Assembly: GCA_016290215.1 (NCBI GenBank)
Contig: JAEETH010000019.1
Location: forward strand, 1-52,382
Direction of reading: 5' to 3'
Origin: Bacteroidales bacterium
GTDB taxonomy: Bacteria > Bacteroidota > Bacteroidia > Bacteroidales > F082
DNA: 52,382 bases
Shown here: piece by piece, positions 42,323 through 50,668 of the stretch
Position numbering within the stretch: the first letter of the stretch is position 1
Layout: each line of letters opens with the position of its first letter
Program-made: the position numbers and the translations under genes
Notes under the pieces: model-generated
The model's database searches: none
What the model was told of the DNA's origin: nothing
Seen by the model: only the letters and a program-made list of their open reading frames with translations

Positions 42323-43570
42323 ATGGACGTACAAGCAATAAAACGAACTTTCGGAATCATCGGCACCGACCCTGAGCTCGACCGCGCCATCGGGATCGCA
42401 GCACAGGTGGCCGCCACTGACCTCACCGTGCTCATCATGGGAGAAAGTGGCACGGGCAAGGACGTGTTCCCGAAGATCATCCACCAAAACAGTGCCCGCA
42501 AGCACGGACAATACTTTGCCGTGAACTGTGGCGCCATCCCTGAAGGCACCATCGACTCGGAGCTGTTTGGTCACGAGAAAGGCGCATTCACGGGAGCCGT
42601 TGGCGAGCGCAAAGGCTATTTTGAAATTGCCGACAAAGGCACGCTTTTCTTGGATGAAGTCGGCGAATTGCCCCTCTCTACCCAAGCAAGATTGCTACGC
42701 GTTTTGGAAAACGGCGAGTTTATCCGCGTTGGCGGCAGCAAAGTGATGAAAACCGACGTCAGGATTGTGGCTGCCACTAATGTCGACCTGCCTTTGGCTA
42801 TCGAGAAAGGCCGTTTCCGCGAAGATTTGTATTACAGGTTGAACACCATCCCGATCCACATCCCCGCCTTGCGCGAAAGGAAAGGCGACATTCCCTTGTT
42901 ATTCCGCAAGTTTGCTACCGACTTCGCAGAGCGCAACCACATCCCTGCCATTATGCTGACACCTGATGCGATGAAGATGCTGGAAAACTACCGTTGGGAC
43001 GGCAATGTGCGCCAGCTGAAGAACGTCACCGAGCAGATTTCCATCATGGAGACCGACCGCAACATCAAGGCAGAGACCTTGACAAAGTACCTGCCTGTCA
43101 GGGTGCAAAGCAACCTACCCGTGCTCTTACCCCGTGAGGACACGCCCGAAGGCATGTCAGAACGAGATTTGCTTTATCGCGTCTTGTTCGACATGAAGAA
43201 AGACATAGCAGAGCTGCGTGCCCAAGTCAACAATATGAGCAGTGGTCGCCCTGTGGAGAAAAACTATGTGCAAAGCAATCCTGTCACCCAAATCGGTGAT
43301 ACCGTGGTAACACGCGTGAACCAAAGCGAGCCCGAAGTGGCTGAGCCTGAGTTTACCGAATTTATCCCTGCCGAGGAAACCTATGGTGGCCTCTCGACAA
43401 GCTCAACGACCCATCCGTCCGAGACGCTTTCCCTTGAGCATCATGAAAAAGAGATGATTATCAAGGCATTGGAAGCCCACCGCGGCAAGCGCAAAGATGC
43501 GGCGAAGGCTTTGGGCATTAGCGAACGAACCTTATACAGAAAGATCAACGAATACGGCATAGACCTATGA
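42323..43570 (+). CDS. sigma-54-dependent transcriptional activator (AAA+, Fis-type HTH)
   Basis: 415 residues with no N-terminal receiver domain. Walker A GESGTGKD (the usual E is D), sigma-54 contact motif GAFTGA, Walker B GTLFLDEVGELPL, and a C-terminal Fis-type helix-turn-helix (GKRKDAAKALGISERTLYRK). It remodels RNA polymerase-sigma-54 at its target promoters; targets are unknown. A 10-residue linker near 356-366 (GGLSTSSTTHPS) is encoded by part of a dispersed repeat. The stop overlaps the lptE start by four bases. No -7 box was found upstream, consistent with transcription from further upstream or a non-standard promoter. Confidence 0.92.
   Translation: MDVQAIKRTFGIIGTDPELDRAIGIAAQVAATDLTVLIMGESGTGKDVFPKIIHQNSARKHGQYFAVNCGAIPEGTIDSELFGHEKGAFTGAVGERKGYFEIADKGTLFLDEVGELPLSTQARLLRVLENGEFIRVGGSKVMKTDVRIVAATNVDLPLAIEKGRFREDLYYRLNTIPIHIPALRERKGDIPLLFRKFATDFAERNHIPAIMLTPDAMKMLENYRWDGNVRQLKNVTEQISIMETDRNIKAETLTKYLPVRVQSNLPVLLPREDTPEGMSERDLLYRVLFDMKKDIAELRAQVNNMSSGRPVEKNYVQSNPVTQIGDTVVTRVNQSEPEVAEPEFTEFIPAEETYGGLSTSSTTHPSETLSLEHHEKEMIIKALEAHRGKRKDAAKALGISERTLYRKINEYGIDL
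43389..43411 (+). repeat. dispersed repeat fragment within the sigma-54 activator gene
   Basis: GCCTCTCGACAAGCTCAACG resembles the arms of the inverted repeat at 32116-32184 (CTTCGATAAGCTCA). It codes for the flexible linker between the AAA+ and HTH domains. Confidence 0.5.
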
Positions 43571-44073
43571 AAATGAGGGCGATAGTAGCGGCATTGATGT
43601 TGGCTTTGGCATTGATTTGTCACGGTTGCGGCATTTATTCCTTCTCGGGAGCGTCGATACCCGCCGAGGCCAAAACCATCTCGGTGGACTACTTCCCCAA
43701 CCACGCACAGCTCGTCAACCCTTTATTGAGTGACAACCTCACCACTGCCCTACGCGGTGCCATGACCAGCCAAACCACATTGGACTTAGTGGAAACAGGC
43801 GGCGACCTTGCCTTTGAAGGTGAAATCACGGATTACAAAACCACCCCCGTAGCCATCACCGGACAGACCGCAGCCATGAACCGTCTCACCATCACGGTAA
43901 AAGTACGCTTTAGCAACCGCATCGATGAAACAAAAGACTTTGAGCAAACCTTCTCGCGCTACGAGGACTATCCCAGCAACCAAGACTTGAACTCGGTGCA
44001 GGAATCGCTGACTACAACGATCGTCGACCAATTAGTGGAGGATATATTCAATAAGGCATTGGTGAACTGGTAA
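43567..44073 (+). CDS. lptE: LptE-like LPS-assembly lipoprotein
   Basis: 168 residues. A lipoprotein signal (hydrophobic ALMLALALI, then CHGCGIYSFSG) and the LptE-family pattern: YSFSGASIPAEAKTISVDYF, the segment NPLLSDNLTTALRGAM, and DLAFEGEITDYKTTPVA. LptE plugs LptD for LPS insertion in the outer membrane. Its start overlaps the sigma-54 activator stop (ATGA), so the two are coupled. In other Bacteroidales the same order (activator, LptE, hypothetical, SecG) is common, from general knowledge. Confidence 0.88.
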   Translation: MKMRAIVAALMLALALICHGCGIYSFSGASIPAEAKTISVDYFPNHAQLVNPLLSDNLTTALRGAMTSQTTLDLVETGGDLAFEGEITDYKTTPVAITGQTAAMNRLTITVKVRFSNRIDETKDFEQTFSRYEDYPSNQDLNSVQESLTTTIVDQLVEDIFNKALVNW

Positions 44074-44076
44074 TTA

Positions 44077-44230
44077 TGAATGATGAATGATGAATGCGGA
44101 ATGATGAATGCGGAATGATGAATGTGGAATGATGAATGTGGAATGCGGAATGCTGAATGTGGAATGTGGAATGTGGAATGTGGAATGATGAATGCGGAAT
44201 GTGGAATGCGGAATGCGGAATGATGAATAA
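44077..44230 (+). repeat. 22-unit heptamer tandem repeat (GAATGNN type)
   Basis: TGAATGA, TGAATGC, GGAATGT and GGAATGC heptamers repeat about 22 times without interruption, starting three bases after the lptE stop codon. Degenerate at positions 1 and 7. Confidence 0.85.
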
Positions 44231-44261
44231 CGAACAACTTTAAACTATAAACTTACAACTA

Positions 44262-44301
44262 CTCTAAACTCTAAACTCTAAACTCTAAACTCTAAACTCT
44301 C
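44262..44301 (+). repeat. second heptamer repeat (CTCTAAA) before the next gene
   Basis: Five or more CTCTAAA units end 10 bases before the ATG at 44312. Changes in copy number would alter the distance between any upstream signal and the start codon. Confidence 0.75.
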
Positions 44302-44311
44302 AACTGAAAAG

Positions 44312-45118
44312 ATGGATAGCAAGCAACTCATAGGATACATGACGTGGCCGGAAACGCTGAAAGGCGAGGCAGTGAAAAAGGTGGAACAGATAGTGACGGA
44401 TTATCCCTATTTCGCCATCGGACAGACTTTGTTGACCATCGCCTATCAGAACACCAATGACGACCGCTATGAAAATCAGTTGAAACAAACAGCCGCTATT
44501 ATGCCTAATCGCGACAAGCTGCGGCTGTTCACCTTGATTGCCCGCCATCGTTGGGAAAGCACACCCGAAATCCCTGCCCTCCCCGACGAAGTGGCACCCA
44601 TCGACAATGATTCTTCCAACATCGAAACTCAGGAAAAACAAAGCACGAGCATCATCCGCGAAAAGGTGTTCATCATCCCGGAAATCGACCTTAGCAGCAC
44701 CCATGAAGAGCTCTCCGCTGAGATGGCTTTGCTTGAGGAAAAACGCAAGTCGCTCGATGAATTGAAAGCCATCATTGCCAACCGGCTGAAAGAACTCGAG
44801 GCGGAGAAACAACGTAAAGAAACCGAGCAGCCCAAGCCCAAGAAACTATCTCGCAAAGAACTGATAGACAAATTTATACTTGAAAACCCAAGCATCTCAC
44901 GACCCAAGGCCGAATTCTACAATCCCATCTCGGTGGCACAAAACAGTATCATCGATCAGGAAAACATCGTGAGCGAAACTTTGGCCAAAATTTATGAAAA
45001 ACAAGGGTATATCGAAAAGGCAATTTCAATTTATGAAAAATTAGGCTTGAAATATCCAAAAAAAAGTCGTTATTTTGCAGCCCAAATTGAACGCTTACAA
45101 GAAAGCAAAGAAAGTTAA
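44312..45118 (+). CDS. conserved hypothetical protein, TPR-like C-terminus
   Basis: 268 residues, no signal peptide or membrane helix. An N-terminal helical part (MTWPETLKGEAVKKVEQIV and PYFAIGQTLLTIAYQ) is followed by a Glu/Lys-rich coiled-coil-like stretch (about 135-175) and a C-terminal TPR-like hairpin (VSETLAKIYEKQGYIEKAIS). Its role is not known. It lies between LptE and SecG, 18 bases before secG, so probably a cytoplasmic partner of envelope biogenesis. A heptamer repeat precedes the start codon. Confidence 0.75.
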   Translation: MDSKQLIGYMTWPETLKGEAVKKVEQIVTDYPYFAIGQTLLTIAYQNTNDDRYENQLKQTAAIMPNRDKLRLFTLIARHRWESTPEIPALPDEVAPIDNDSSNIETQEKQSTSIIREKVFIIPEIDLSSTHEELSAEMALLEEKRKSLDELKAIIANRLKELEAEKQRKETEQPKPKKLSRKELIDKFILENPSISRPKAEFYNPISVAQNSIIDQENIVSETLAKIYEKQGYIEKAISIYEKLGLKYPKKSRYFAAQIERLQESKES

Positions 45119-45136
45119 ACAATTAAATAATTAAAA

Positions 45137-45496
45137 ATGTACACATTAGTAGTAATTTTAATCCTGATTGTCAGCGTGTTATTAGGATTGATCGTTCTGG
45201 TTCAGAACTCAAAAGGTGGCGGTTTGGTCTCCAATTTCGGTGGTGCCAACCAGATGATGGGCGTTCGTCAGACGACCGATTTCCTCGAAAAAGCCACTTG
45301 GACGTTGGCCGGCGTGCTGGTTGTGCTCTGCCTGATTTCGAGTATCACCCTGCCAAAGGCCAACAAAGAAGGCACTCCGAAGAGCGAAGTCAGTTCGCAA
45401 ATCGAGAATGTGATGCCTAGCGTTCCTGCCACGGATGCTCCAGCCGCAACGATGGAAACTCCCGCTGCGACAGAAGCACCTGCTGAACAACAATAA
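45137..45496 (+). CDS. secG: Sec translocase subunit SecG
   Basis: 119 residues. N-terminal helix (LVVILILIVSVLLGLIVLVQ), the family motif NSKGGGLVSNFGG, a second helix (TWTLAGVLVVLCLISSI), then an Ala/Pro/Glu-rich tail of about 35 residues typical of Bacteroidales SecG. It assists SecYEG export. It ends the activator-lptE-hypothetical-secG run, followed by a terminator. Confidence 0.93.
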   Translation: MYTLVVILILIVSVLLGLIVLVQNSKGGGLVSNFGGANQMMGVRQTTDFLEKATWTLAGVLVVLCLISSITLPKANKEGTPKSEVSSQIENVMPSVPATDAPAATMETPAATEAPAEQQ

Positions 45497-45521
45497 TAAG
45501 GCGCTACAAAAACAACCCCTG

Positions 45522-45553
45522 AAAAGCCAAGGTGGAAACGCCTTGGCTTTTTT
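45522..45553 (+). terminator. rho-independent terminator after secG
   Basis: AAAAGCCAAGG, loop TGGAAACG, CCTTGGCTTTTTT; an 11-bp stem followed by a T-run. Confidence 0.9.
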
Positions 45554-45597
45554 GGGTTGAAAGGCATGGATTATCTCAAATATCAAAAAAATAGTCG

Positions 45598-45605
45598 TAC
45601 TTTTG
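45598..45605 (+). promoter_or_regulatory. -7 box of MMPL transporter operon
   Basis: TACTTTTG, 22 bases before the ATG at 45628. Confidence 0.65.
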
Positions 45606-45627
45606 CACCTTATTAATATCACTCCTG

Positions 45628-48108
45628 ATGCATAAGATTTTTCTTCCCTTATATCGTTACTTCAGTAGTCACAAACCGCTGATGTACATTATCTTAACGG
45701 TCACCACCCTCGTCTTTCTCTTCTTCGGGCTCCAACTCAAATACGAGGAAGACATCTCAAGGCTCCTCCCCTCTTCGAGCGTCGAGAGCCAATTAGCCTT
45801 CACTTCCATTGAGTTAAAGGACAAAATCTACATCCAGGTGACTTCGGCTGACCAACCTTTGTCTCCTGAAACCCTTTGCGAACGAACCGACGAATTCATC
45901 GACCTGTTGTTTGAGAAAGACTCGTCGAACCATTTCATCTCCAATGTATTGTACAAGATGGAGCCAGATATGGCCATCAACGGTTTGGACTTCGTATTGG
46001 AGCATCTGCCTTCTTTTGTCGACACCACGGCCTATCCTGCCTTTGAAGCAGCCTTGCAACCCGAAGCCGTGGAAGCCCAAATGTGGGTCAACTACGAGCA
46101 GATGATGGAAGACGAAACCGGCGACATCACGCAAACCATTGCCTACGACCCGCTCAACCTGCGCAAAGCCGTCCTCGGCGATGCCATGGAAGGCGCCATT
46201 GGCAACTTCAACATCATCGATGGGCATCTCTTCTGCCCCGACAGCACCGTGGCCTTGGCTTACCTCGCCCCTGCCTTCCGTTCTTTGGATTCAAAATCCT
46301 CGACCGCATTCAGCCGCATGTTGAAACGCGCCCAAAAAGAATTTGAAACTTTACATCCCGACGTGAAGGTCCACACCCATGGCGACCCCATCGGCAGCGT
46401 GTCGAACTCAAGACGAATCAAATCCGACCTTGTGGTGACGGTAGGCATTTCCATCGTCCTGATTTTGATACTTATTGGACTGTGTTTCAGAAGTTTCCCA
46501 TTCATTTGGAAACTATTGTTGCCTATATGCTATGGCGTGGCGTTCTCGCTCGCCTGCATCTATTGGATCAAAGGTGGCATGTCGCTGATGGCCTTGGGAT
46601 TGGGAGCCGTTGTTCTGGGCGTGGGCATTAGCTACTGCTTGCACGTGCTCATCCACCATTTCTTCGTCGGCGACCCTGAGAAGCTGTTGTTGGACGAGTC
46701 AACACCCGTGTTTTTAGGCTGCATCACCACCGTGGGAGCTTTCTGTAGCTTGCTATTCACCGAAAGCGACCTGCTCCGCGACTTCGGCATGTTCGCATCG
46801 TTCTCCTTGTTGGGCAGCACGATGTTTGCCCTCATCTTTTTGCCACATTTCCTGCCCAAGCGCCATGCTGATGCCGATGGCAAGACCTTCCGACGCATTT
46901 CACGCCTCAATAACCTGCCATTCGACAAGAAGCCTTGGTTCCTTGCCATGATTATCATCATCGTCATCGTAGGTATCATCTTCTCACCTAAAGTGAAGTT
47001 TGACAGCGACTTGCGCAACCTCGACTACAACTCACCCGATGAAGTGGCCGCCGAAAGTCTCTTCAACGAAAAGAACAACGACGGATTCTACCACTTGTAT
47101 TTTGCCACCGTCAGCACCGACATCGACGAGGCATTGGAAGCCGACAAATCACTGATGGTCATCTTGGATTCGCTGAAACAGCAAGGCTATGTCCATAGCT
47201 ATACCGACCTGATTCCCAAACTCTTCGTCACCATGGAAGACCAAGAGCAACGCATTGCCTACTGGAACGCCTACTGGACCGAAGAACGCAAAGCCGAAGC
47301 CATACGCTTGGTGGACAAAGGGGCTTTGGAGTTTGGCCTCGATCCCATGATGTTCTACGATTTCAAGGAGCTGCTGAATGCCGAATACGAGTCCGCCTCG
47401 CTGTTGGAAAGCGGTGTGGTGCCCGAAAACCTGCTTGGCAACTTCATCGAATGTAATGCCGACAACCAATACATGGTCTTCACCGACGTTTCCATGAACT
47501 TCAACGAAAAGGACATCGTCACCGATGCCTTGGTGCTCAACCCCAAGACCTTCGTTTTGGAGCCGTTCTACTACTGCAAGAGCATGGTAGAGGTCGTCAA
47601 CGACGACTTCAACATCGCCGTGTGGATTTCCTCGCTGTTTGTGCTATTGATTTTATTGGTCTCATTCCGCAACCTCATCACTGCACTGCTGTCGTTCCTC
47701 CCCATGATGCTCAGCTGGTTCATGGTGCAAGGCTACATGGCCATCATCGGATTGGAATTCAACCTCATCAGCATCATCATCTCCACCTTCATCTTTGGTG
47801 TGGGCGTTGACTACAGCATCTTCATCATGGAAGGTCTGCTCACGCAAGCGCGAACGGGCAACGGCGATGTACTTACTTGGCACAAGGTGGCCATCTTCTT
47901 CTCGGCTGCCATCCTTGTCATCGTGGTGTCATCGTTGCTCTTTGCAGTGCATCCAGCCATCCGTTCCATCGGTCTCAGCACCCTCATCGGCATGGCCTCA
48001 ACCATCATGATCTCATACTCGCTGCAGCCGTTTGTGTTCTGGCAGCTAATGAAGTGGCCTTGGTACAAGCGCAGTGTTTTGAAGAAAAATAACACGACAC
48101 TCCAATAA
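45628..48108 (+). CDS. RND-superfamily MMPL-type exporter
   Basis: 826 residues with the twofold RND layout: a first helix (PLMYIILTVTTLVFLFF), a large periplasmic domain (about 40-265), five helices (about 270-420), then a repeat of the same plan. Motifs include LGLGAVVLGVGISYCLHVLI and FIFGVGVDYSIFIMEG, which carry the intramembrane acidic residue in the second half. MMPL proteins use the proton gradient to export lipids or lipid-linked compounds. The next gene is LolA-like, 40 bases downstream, suggesting joint lipid or lipoprotein transport to the outer membrane. No biosynthetic genes are adjacent. Confidence 0.88.
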   Translation: MHKIFLPLYRYFSSHKPLMYIILTVTTLVFLFFGLQLKYEEDISRLLPSSSVESQLAFTSIELKDKIYIQVTSADQPLSPETLCERTDEFIDLLFEKDSSNHFISNVLYKMEPDMAINGLDFVLEHLPSFVDTTAYPAFEAALQPEAVEAQMWVNYEQMMEDETGDITQTIAYDPLNLRKAVLGDAMEGAIGNFNIIDGHLFCPDSTVALAYLAPAFRSLDSKSSTAFSRMLKRAQKEFETLHPDVKVHTHGDPIGSVSNSRRIKSDLVVTVGISIVLILILIGLCFRSFPFIWKLLLPICYGVAFSLACIYWIKGGMSLMALGLGAVVLGVGISYCLHVLIHHFFVGDPEKLLLDESTPVFLGCITTVGAFCSLLFTESDLLRDFGMFASFSLLGSTMFALIFLPHFLPKRHADADGKTFRRISRLNNLPFDKKPWFLAMIIIIVIVGIIFSPKVKFDSDLRNLDYNSPDEVAAESLFNEKNNDGFYHLYFATVSTDIDEALEADKSLMVILDSLKQQGYVHSYTDLIPKLFVTMEDQEQRIAYWNAYWTEERKAEAIRLVDKGALEFGLDPMMFYDFKELLNAEYESASLLESGVVPENLLGNFIECNADNQYMVFTDVSMNFNEKDIVTDALVLNPKTFVLEPFYYCKSMVEVVNDDFNIAVWISSLFVLLILLVSFRNLITALLSFLPMMLSWFMVQGYMAIIGLEFNLISIIISTFIFGVGVDYSIFIMEGLLTQARTGNGDVLTWHKVAIFFSAAILVIVVSSLLFAVHPAIRSIGLSTLIGMASTIMISYSLQPFVFWQLMKWPWYKRSVLKKNNTTLQ

Positions 48109-48147
48109 AAAGGCACGCTTTTTGCATAATTGCGACAACCAATTATT

Positions 48148-48684
48148 ATGACAATAGAAATGAAGCATTTTTCACTGATTATCATCGCTTTACTGTTTTC
48201 AACGACAGTCTTTGCGCAAAACAACATCGAAACCGATTTCACCCAAACCAAGGTAATGAAAGTGTCAGGCAAGACCACCGAAAAGGCTGGCCACATCATT
48301 TTTGACGGCAACGACCATCTCACCATGACCTACACCGAGCCTGAAGGCGAGTATTTCATCATCGAAGGCAACATGGTCAAAATCAACATGGACGGCAAGA
48401 AAGCTGAACTCGACGCCAACAAGGTAAAAATGGTCGGGCTGCAACGTTCCACGCTTTTGAACTGCCTAAAAGACAATTGGGAACAAGCTGCCACCGACAA
48501 CAACGCCGAACTGACCATCACCGAAGAAAAAGGCATAAAGACCGTCTCCATCGTTGCCAACGGCAAAGTGCCCAAGGGCGGTTACAAATCGGTTGTGTTG
48601 ACCTATCGCCTCAGCGACGGCAAGATGACCAAGATGGTTTTGGAAGAGGCTATTGGGGCTATTAATACGTATAATATAGAATGA
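48148..48684 (+). CDS. LolA-like periplasmic lipoprotein/lipid carrier
   Basis: 178 residues from ATG 48148 (48160 is a possible alternative). Signal peptide with core FSLIIIALLFSTTVFAQ, cleaved after AQ. The mature part has a LolA-type beta fold: DFTQTKVMKVSGKTTEKAG, GHIIFDGNDHLTMTYTEPEG, YFIIEGNMVKINMDGKK, and SVVLTYRLSDGKMTKMVL. LolA carries lipoproteins through the periplasm, but genes beside MMPL exporters often carry other lipids, so 'LolA-like' is used. No lipobox. A REP cluster follows the stop. Confidence 0.82.
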   Translation: MTIEMKHFSLIIIALLFSTTVFAQNNIETDFTQTKVMKVSGKTTEKAGHIIFDGNDHLTMTYTEPEGEYFIIEGNMVKINMDGKKAELDANKVKMVGLQRSTLLNCLKDNWEQAATDNNAELTITEEKGIKTVSIVANGKVPKGGYKSVVLTYRLSDGKMTKMVLEEAIGAINTYNIE

Positions 48685-48727
48685 TTTAAGAATTGAATGG
48701 GGGATTGAGGCAACCGTGACGCTAATT

Positions 48728-48811
48728 GCGGCTGCCGTGGTACGACAGCCCTACAGACCAATGGGACAAATTCGCCCTGGGGCTGGAGGGCTGTCACATC
48801 GTGGCAGCCGC
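48728..48811. repeat. REP pair (BIME) A
   Basis: Inward half GGCTGCCGTGGTACGACAGCC-CTAC and outward half GGAG-GGCTGTCACATCGTGGCAGCC. The 5' GTAG/GGAG tetranucleotide followed by a short imperfect hairpin is the classical REP form. First of three tandem copies (period 107-108 bases) in a 353-base gap that has no gene. Confidence 0.85.
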
Positions 48812-48834
48812 AAAAAAACCGCAAACATCAATGT

Positions 48835-48917
48835 GGCTGTCGTAATACGGCAGCCTTACAACCTAACAGGACAAATTCACCCCAGGGACTGTAGGGCTGT
48901 CACATTGTGGCAGCCGC
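48835..48917. repeat. REP pair (BIME) B
   Basis: GGCTGTCGTAATACGGCAGCC with TTAC, and GTAG-GGCTGTCACATTGTGGCAGCC. The AAAACCGCAAACATCAA spacer between A and B recurs between B and C. Confidence 0.85.
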
Positions 48918-48942
48918 AAAACACAAAACCGCAAACATCAAC

Positions 48943-49027
48943 GCTGCTGTCGTAATACGGCAGCCCTACAACCTAACGGGACAAATTCGCCCCAGGGGTT
49001 GTAGGGCTGTCACATTGGGGCTGCCGT
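48943..49027. repeat. REP pair (BIME) C
   Basis: GCTGTCGTAATACGGCAGCC-CTAC and GTAG-GGCTGTCACATTGGGGCTGCC. It ends 11 bases before the 3' end of the RAYT gene. Confidence 0.85.
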
Positions 49028-49037
49028 ATCGCATAAA

Positions 49038-49703
49038 TCACCGTTTTTTATAAAACCGATCCGTTTCCCATTTTATAGGATTGTTTTGGACATATTGGGC
49101 AATATGATTCATTTCTGTCCAATTACGAATGATATGGTCATGAAAACGCGGTTGCCATGCAAACGAAATATCGTGTTCGTTGGCATATTTGGTGACAGCG
49201 GATTTGTATTGTCCAATGATACGCGACAGTCGCCCGCAACAATTGGAACGGCGTTGCATTTCTTCGTTTTTATCTAATTGAGAATCGTCAATGATTGGTT
49301 CTTCCCAACGGCTGCCGTGGTACGACAGCCCTACAGTCCCAGATTCATGCATCATGTTCCCGTTTTGGACTGTAGGGCTGTCACATTGGGGCAGCCGCTG
49401 GTCGAATTGCGACGATTGTTCATCATCCGGCCATTCAATTGGATTGTCAATAATAACAATCATGTGAACATGATTCGGCATCACCACAAATTCAGGAACT
49501 GCGACATTATCATTGATTTCCGGGATTTTTTCGATGCAATGCAGTGCAAATTTTCCGATTTCCGACAATTCCATCCGACCATCAATCACGTCGCCAAAAT
49601 ACAAATCATGGTTTTTCGTGCAAAAGGTCACGAAATACCTCCCGCCATTGTAATCGTGCCATGTGGCACGCGGTGATTTCCGTTGTGGTAGATTGTATGG
49701 CAT
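49038..49703 (-). CDS. REP-associated tyrosine transposase (RAYT, Y1/HUH type)
   Basis: 221 residues. The HUH-type motif is H78-V-H80 in VVMPNHVHMIVII; the catalytic tyrosine is probably Y166 in RIIGQYKSAVTKYA; the C-terminus has FAWQPRFHDHIIRN and YVQNNPIKW, standard for RAYTs. RAYTs nick single-stranded REP sequences and are domesticated, single-copy transposases. This one lies between REP pairs A-C and E. Residues about 102-132 are an extra loop encoded by REP pair D, in frame, making it about 30 residues longer than the usual form. The start is supported by TACCTTTG at 49722-49729. Activity with the extra loop is unknown. Confidence 0.9.
   Translation of the reverse strand: MPYNLPQRKSPRATWHDYNGGRYFVTFCTKNHDLYFGDVIDGRMELSEIGKFALHCIEKIPEINDNVAVPEFVVMPNHVHMIVIIDNPIEWPDDEQSSQFDQRLPQCDSPTVQNGNMMHESGTVGLSYHGSRWEEPIIDDSQLDKNEEMQRRSNCCGRLSRIIGQYKSAVTKYANEHDISFAWQPRFHDHIIRNWTEMNHIAQYVQNNPIKWETDRFYKKR
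49309..49398. repeat. REP pair (BIME) D inside the RAYT gene
   Basis: GGCTGCCGTGGTACGACAGCC-CTAC and GTAG-GGCTGTCACATTGGGGCAGCC, about 90 bases and in frame with the RAYT. Residues coded: RLPQCDSPTVQ, then a unique middle, then TVGLSYHGSRWE. Confidence 0.9.
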
Positions 49704-49721
49704 TGACAGTCAATTTTTCCG

Positions 49722-49729
49722 CAAAGGTA
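49722..49729 (-). promoter_or_regulatory. -7 box of the RAYT gene
   Basis: Minus-strand TACCTTTG, 18 bases before the RAYT ATG at 49703. Confidence 0.6.
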
Positions 49730-49786
49730 TTTGTTTTTTCTTGACAAAACAATTCGGCGGAAAACAATTATTCAATTTTCATGATT

Positions 49787-49868
49787 GCGGCTGCCGTGGT
49801 ACGACAGCCCTACAGCCCAATGGGACAATTTCATCCCTGGGTTGTAAGGCTGTCACATTGTGGCAGAC
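49787..49868. repeat. REP pair (BIME) E upstream of the RAYT gene
   Basis: GGCTGCCGTGGTACGACAGCC-CTAC and GTAA-GGCTGTCACATTGTGGCAGA. The right half is slightly degenerate. It bounds the REP island next to the AT-rich insert. Confidence 0.85.
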
Positions 49869-49869
49869 G

Positions 49870-49900
49870 AAAAAAAAAGCGTGTCCATTATTGAACACGC
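49870..49900 (-). terminator. terminator of the DUF262-HEPN operon
   Basis: On the minus strand GCGTGTTCAATAATGGACACGC followed by TTTTTTTT. It lies 76 bases 3' of the HEPN stop codon; no gene is visible in between. Confidence 0.8.
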
Positions 49901-49975
49901 AGATTATTCCTTGATGCATTTTACTAAATGATTGGTTAGTTTTAACATATGGTGTCATTAAAGACTATTGGCAAC

Positions 49976-50668
49976 TTAATGCATATTCAGATATTTTTTG
50001 TTAGAAATATAGTTTTCGACTTCCTTAATCAACAAATCCATACATTCAAAAACATCATCTTTTAGAGTTTCTATTTCTCTTAATATATAAAGTGAGCCAA
50101 GAGAAGAAAAAGAAACTTCTCCGTGAGCTAACTTATTTCTTGCATTTTTAATTTTTAATAGTGATTGAGGCACGGAACTTGATTTGAACTGGAAATTAAT
50201 ATTGCATCCCAATGGGGTAAAAACTTCCACAATTTTTCGATAATCTACATTACCAGAGAAAATATTATCAGAAAAACATATTTCTATAGCCTCATTTGGC
50301 TGCAACATGTGCTTTTTTGATAACTTGCGAATTTTTTCAATCCCAAGTTTGCTTGAATACTGTGTTTTATGCCATACCTCAAAAACTTTGTTTGTCAACT
50401 TTGAAAATGGAATGGACTCATCCTTAATAGTATCACATATTGTCTGGAGGCATTCATATGTAGTAAATTCAACAACATTATAAAGCGTTAATAATAACTG
50501 TGATTTTAGACACTTTTGTAATTCTGATGTCACAATAATGGTATCATTTGATGTTGGAGAATGTACCTTTAAATGTTTATAAGCTTCGATTCCATCAACA
50601 AAACTAAGATGCTCAAATTGAATAGTAACATCTTCGAACCTTGTTTCAAAACTATTCTTTAAACTCAT
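49976..50668 (-). CDS. HEPN-domain protein (MAE_28990/MAE_18760-like), putative RNase
   Basis: 230 residues, mostly alpha-helical. The HEPN RNase motif Rx4-6H is present as R177-N178-K-L-A-H182 (IKNARNKLAHGEVSF). The N-terminal helices (LKSQLLLTLYNVVEFTTYECLQ) fit MAE_28990-type HEPN proteins, which are predicted metal-independent RNases or toxins. The ATG overlaps the DUF262 stop by four bases, so the two are made together. The gene is AT-rich compared with pheT or mfd, suggesting transfer. No target or trigger can be read from the sequence. Confidence 0.75.
   Translation of the reverse strand: MSLKNSFETRFEDVTIQFEHLSFVDGIEAYKHLKVHSPTSNDTIIVTSELQKCLKSQLLLTLYNVVEFTTYECLQTICDTIKDESIPFSKLTNKVFEVWHKTQYSSKLGIEKIRKLSKKHMLQPNEAIEICFSDNIFSGNVDYRKIVEVFTPLGCNINFQFKSSSVPQSLLKIKNARNKLAHGEVSFSSLGSLYILREIETLKDDVFECMDLLIKEVENYISNKKYLNMH

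Noticed and set aside
44077-44230. A small repetitive peptide on either strand of the heptamer tract
   Set aside because: The open frames on this tract are by-products of the 7-bp repeat.
48728-49027. CRISPR array of three repeats
   Set aside because: The repeats are REP hairpin pairs with the GTAG signature beside a RAYT, with nearly identical spacers.
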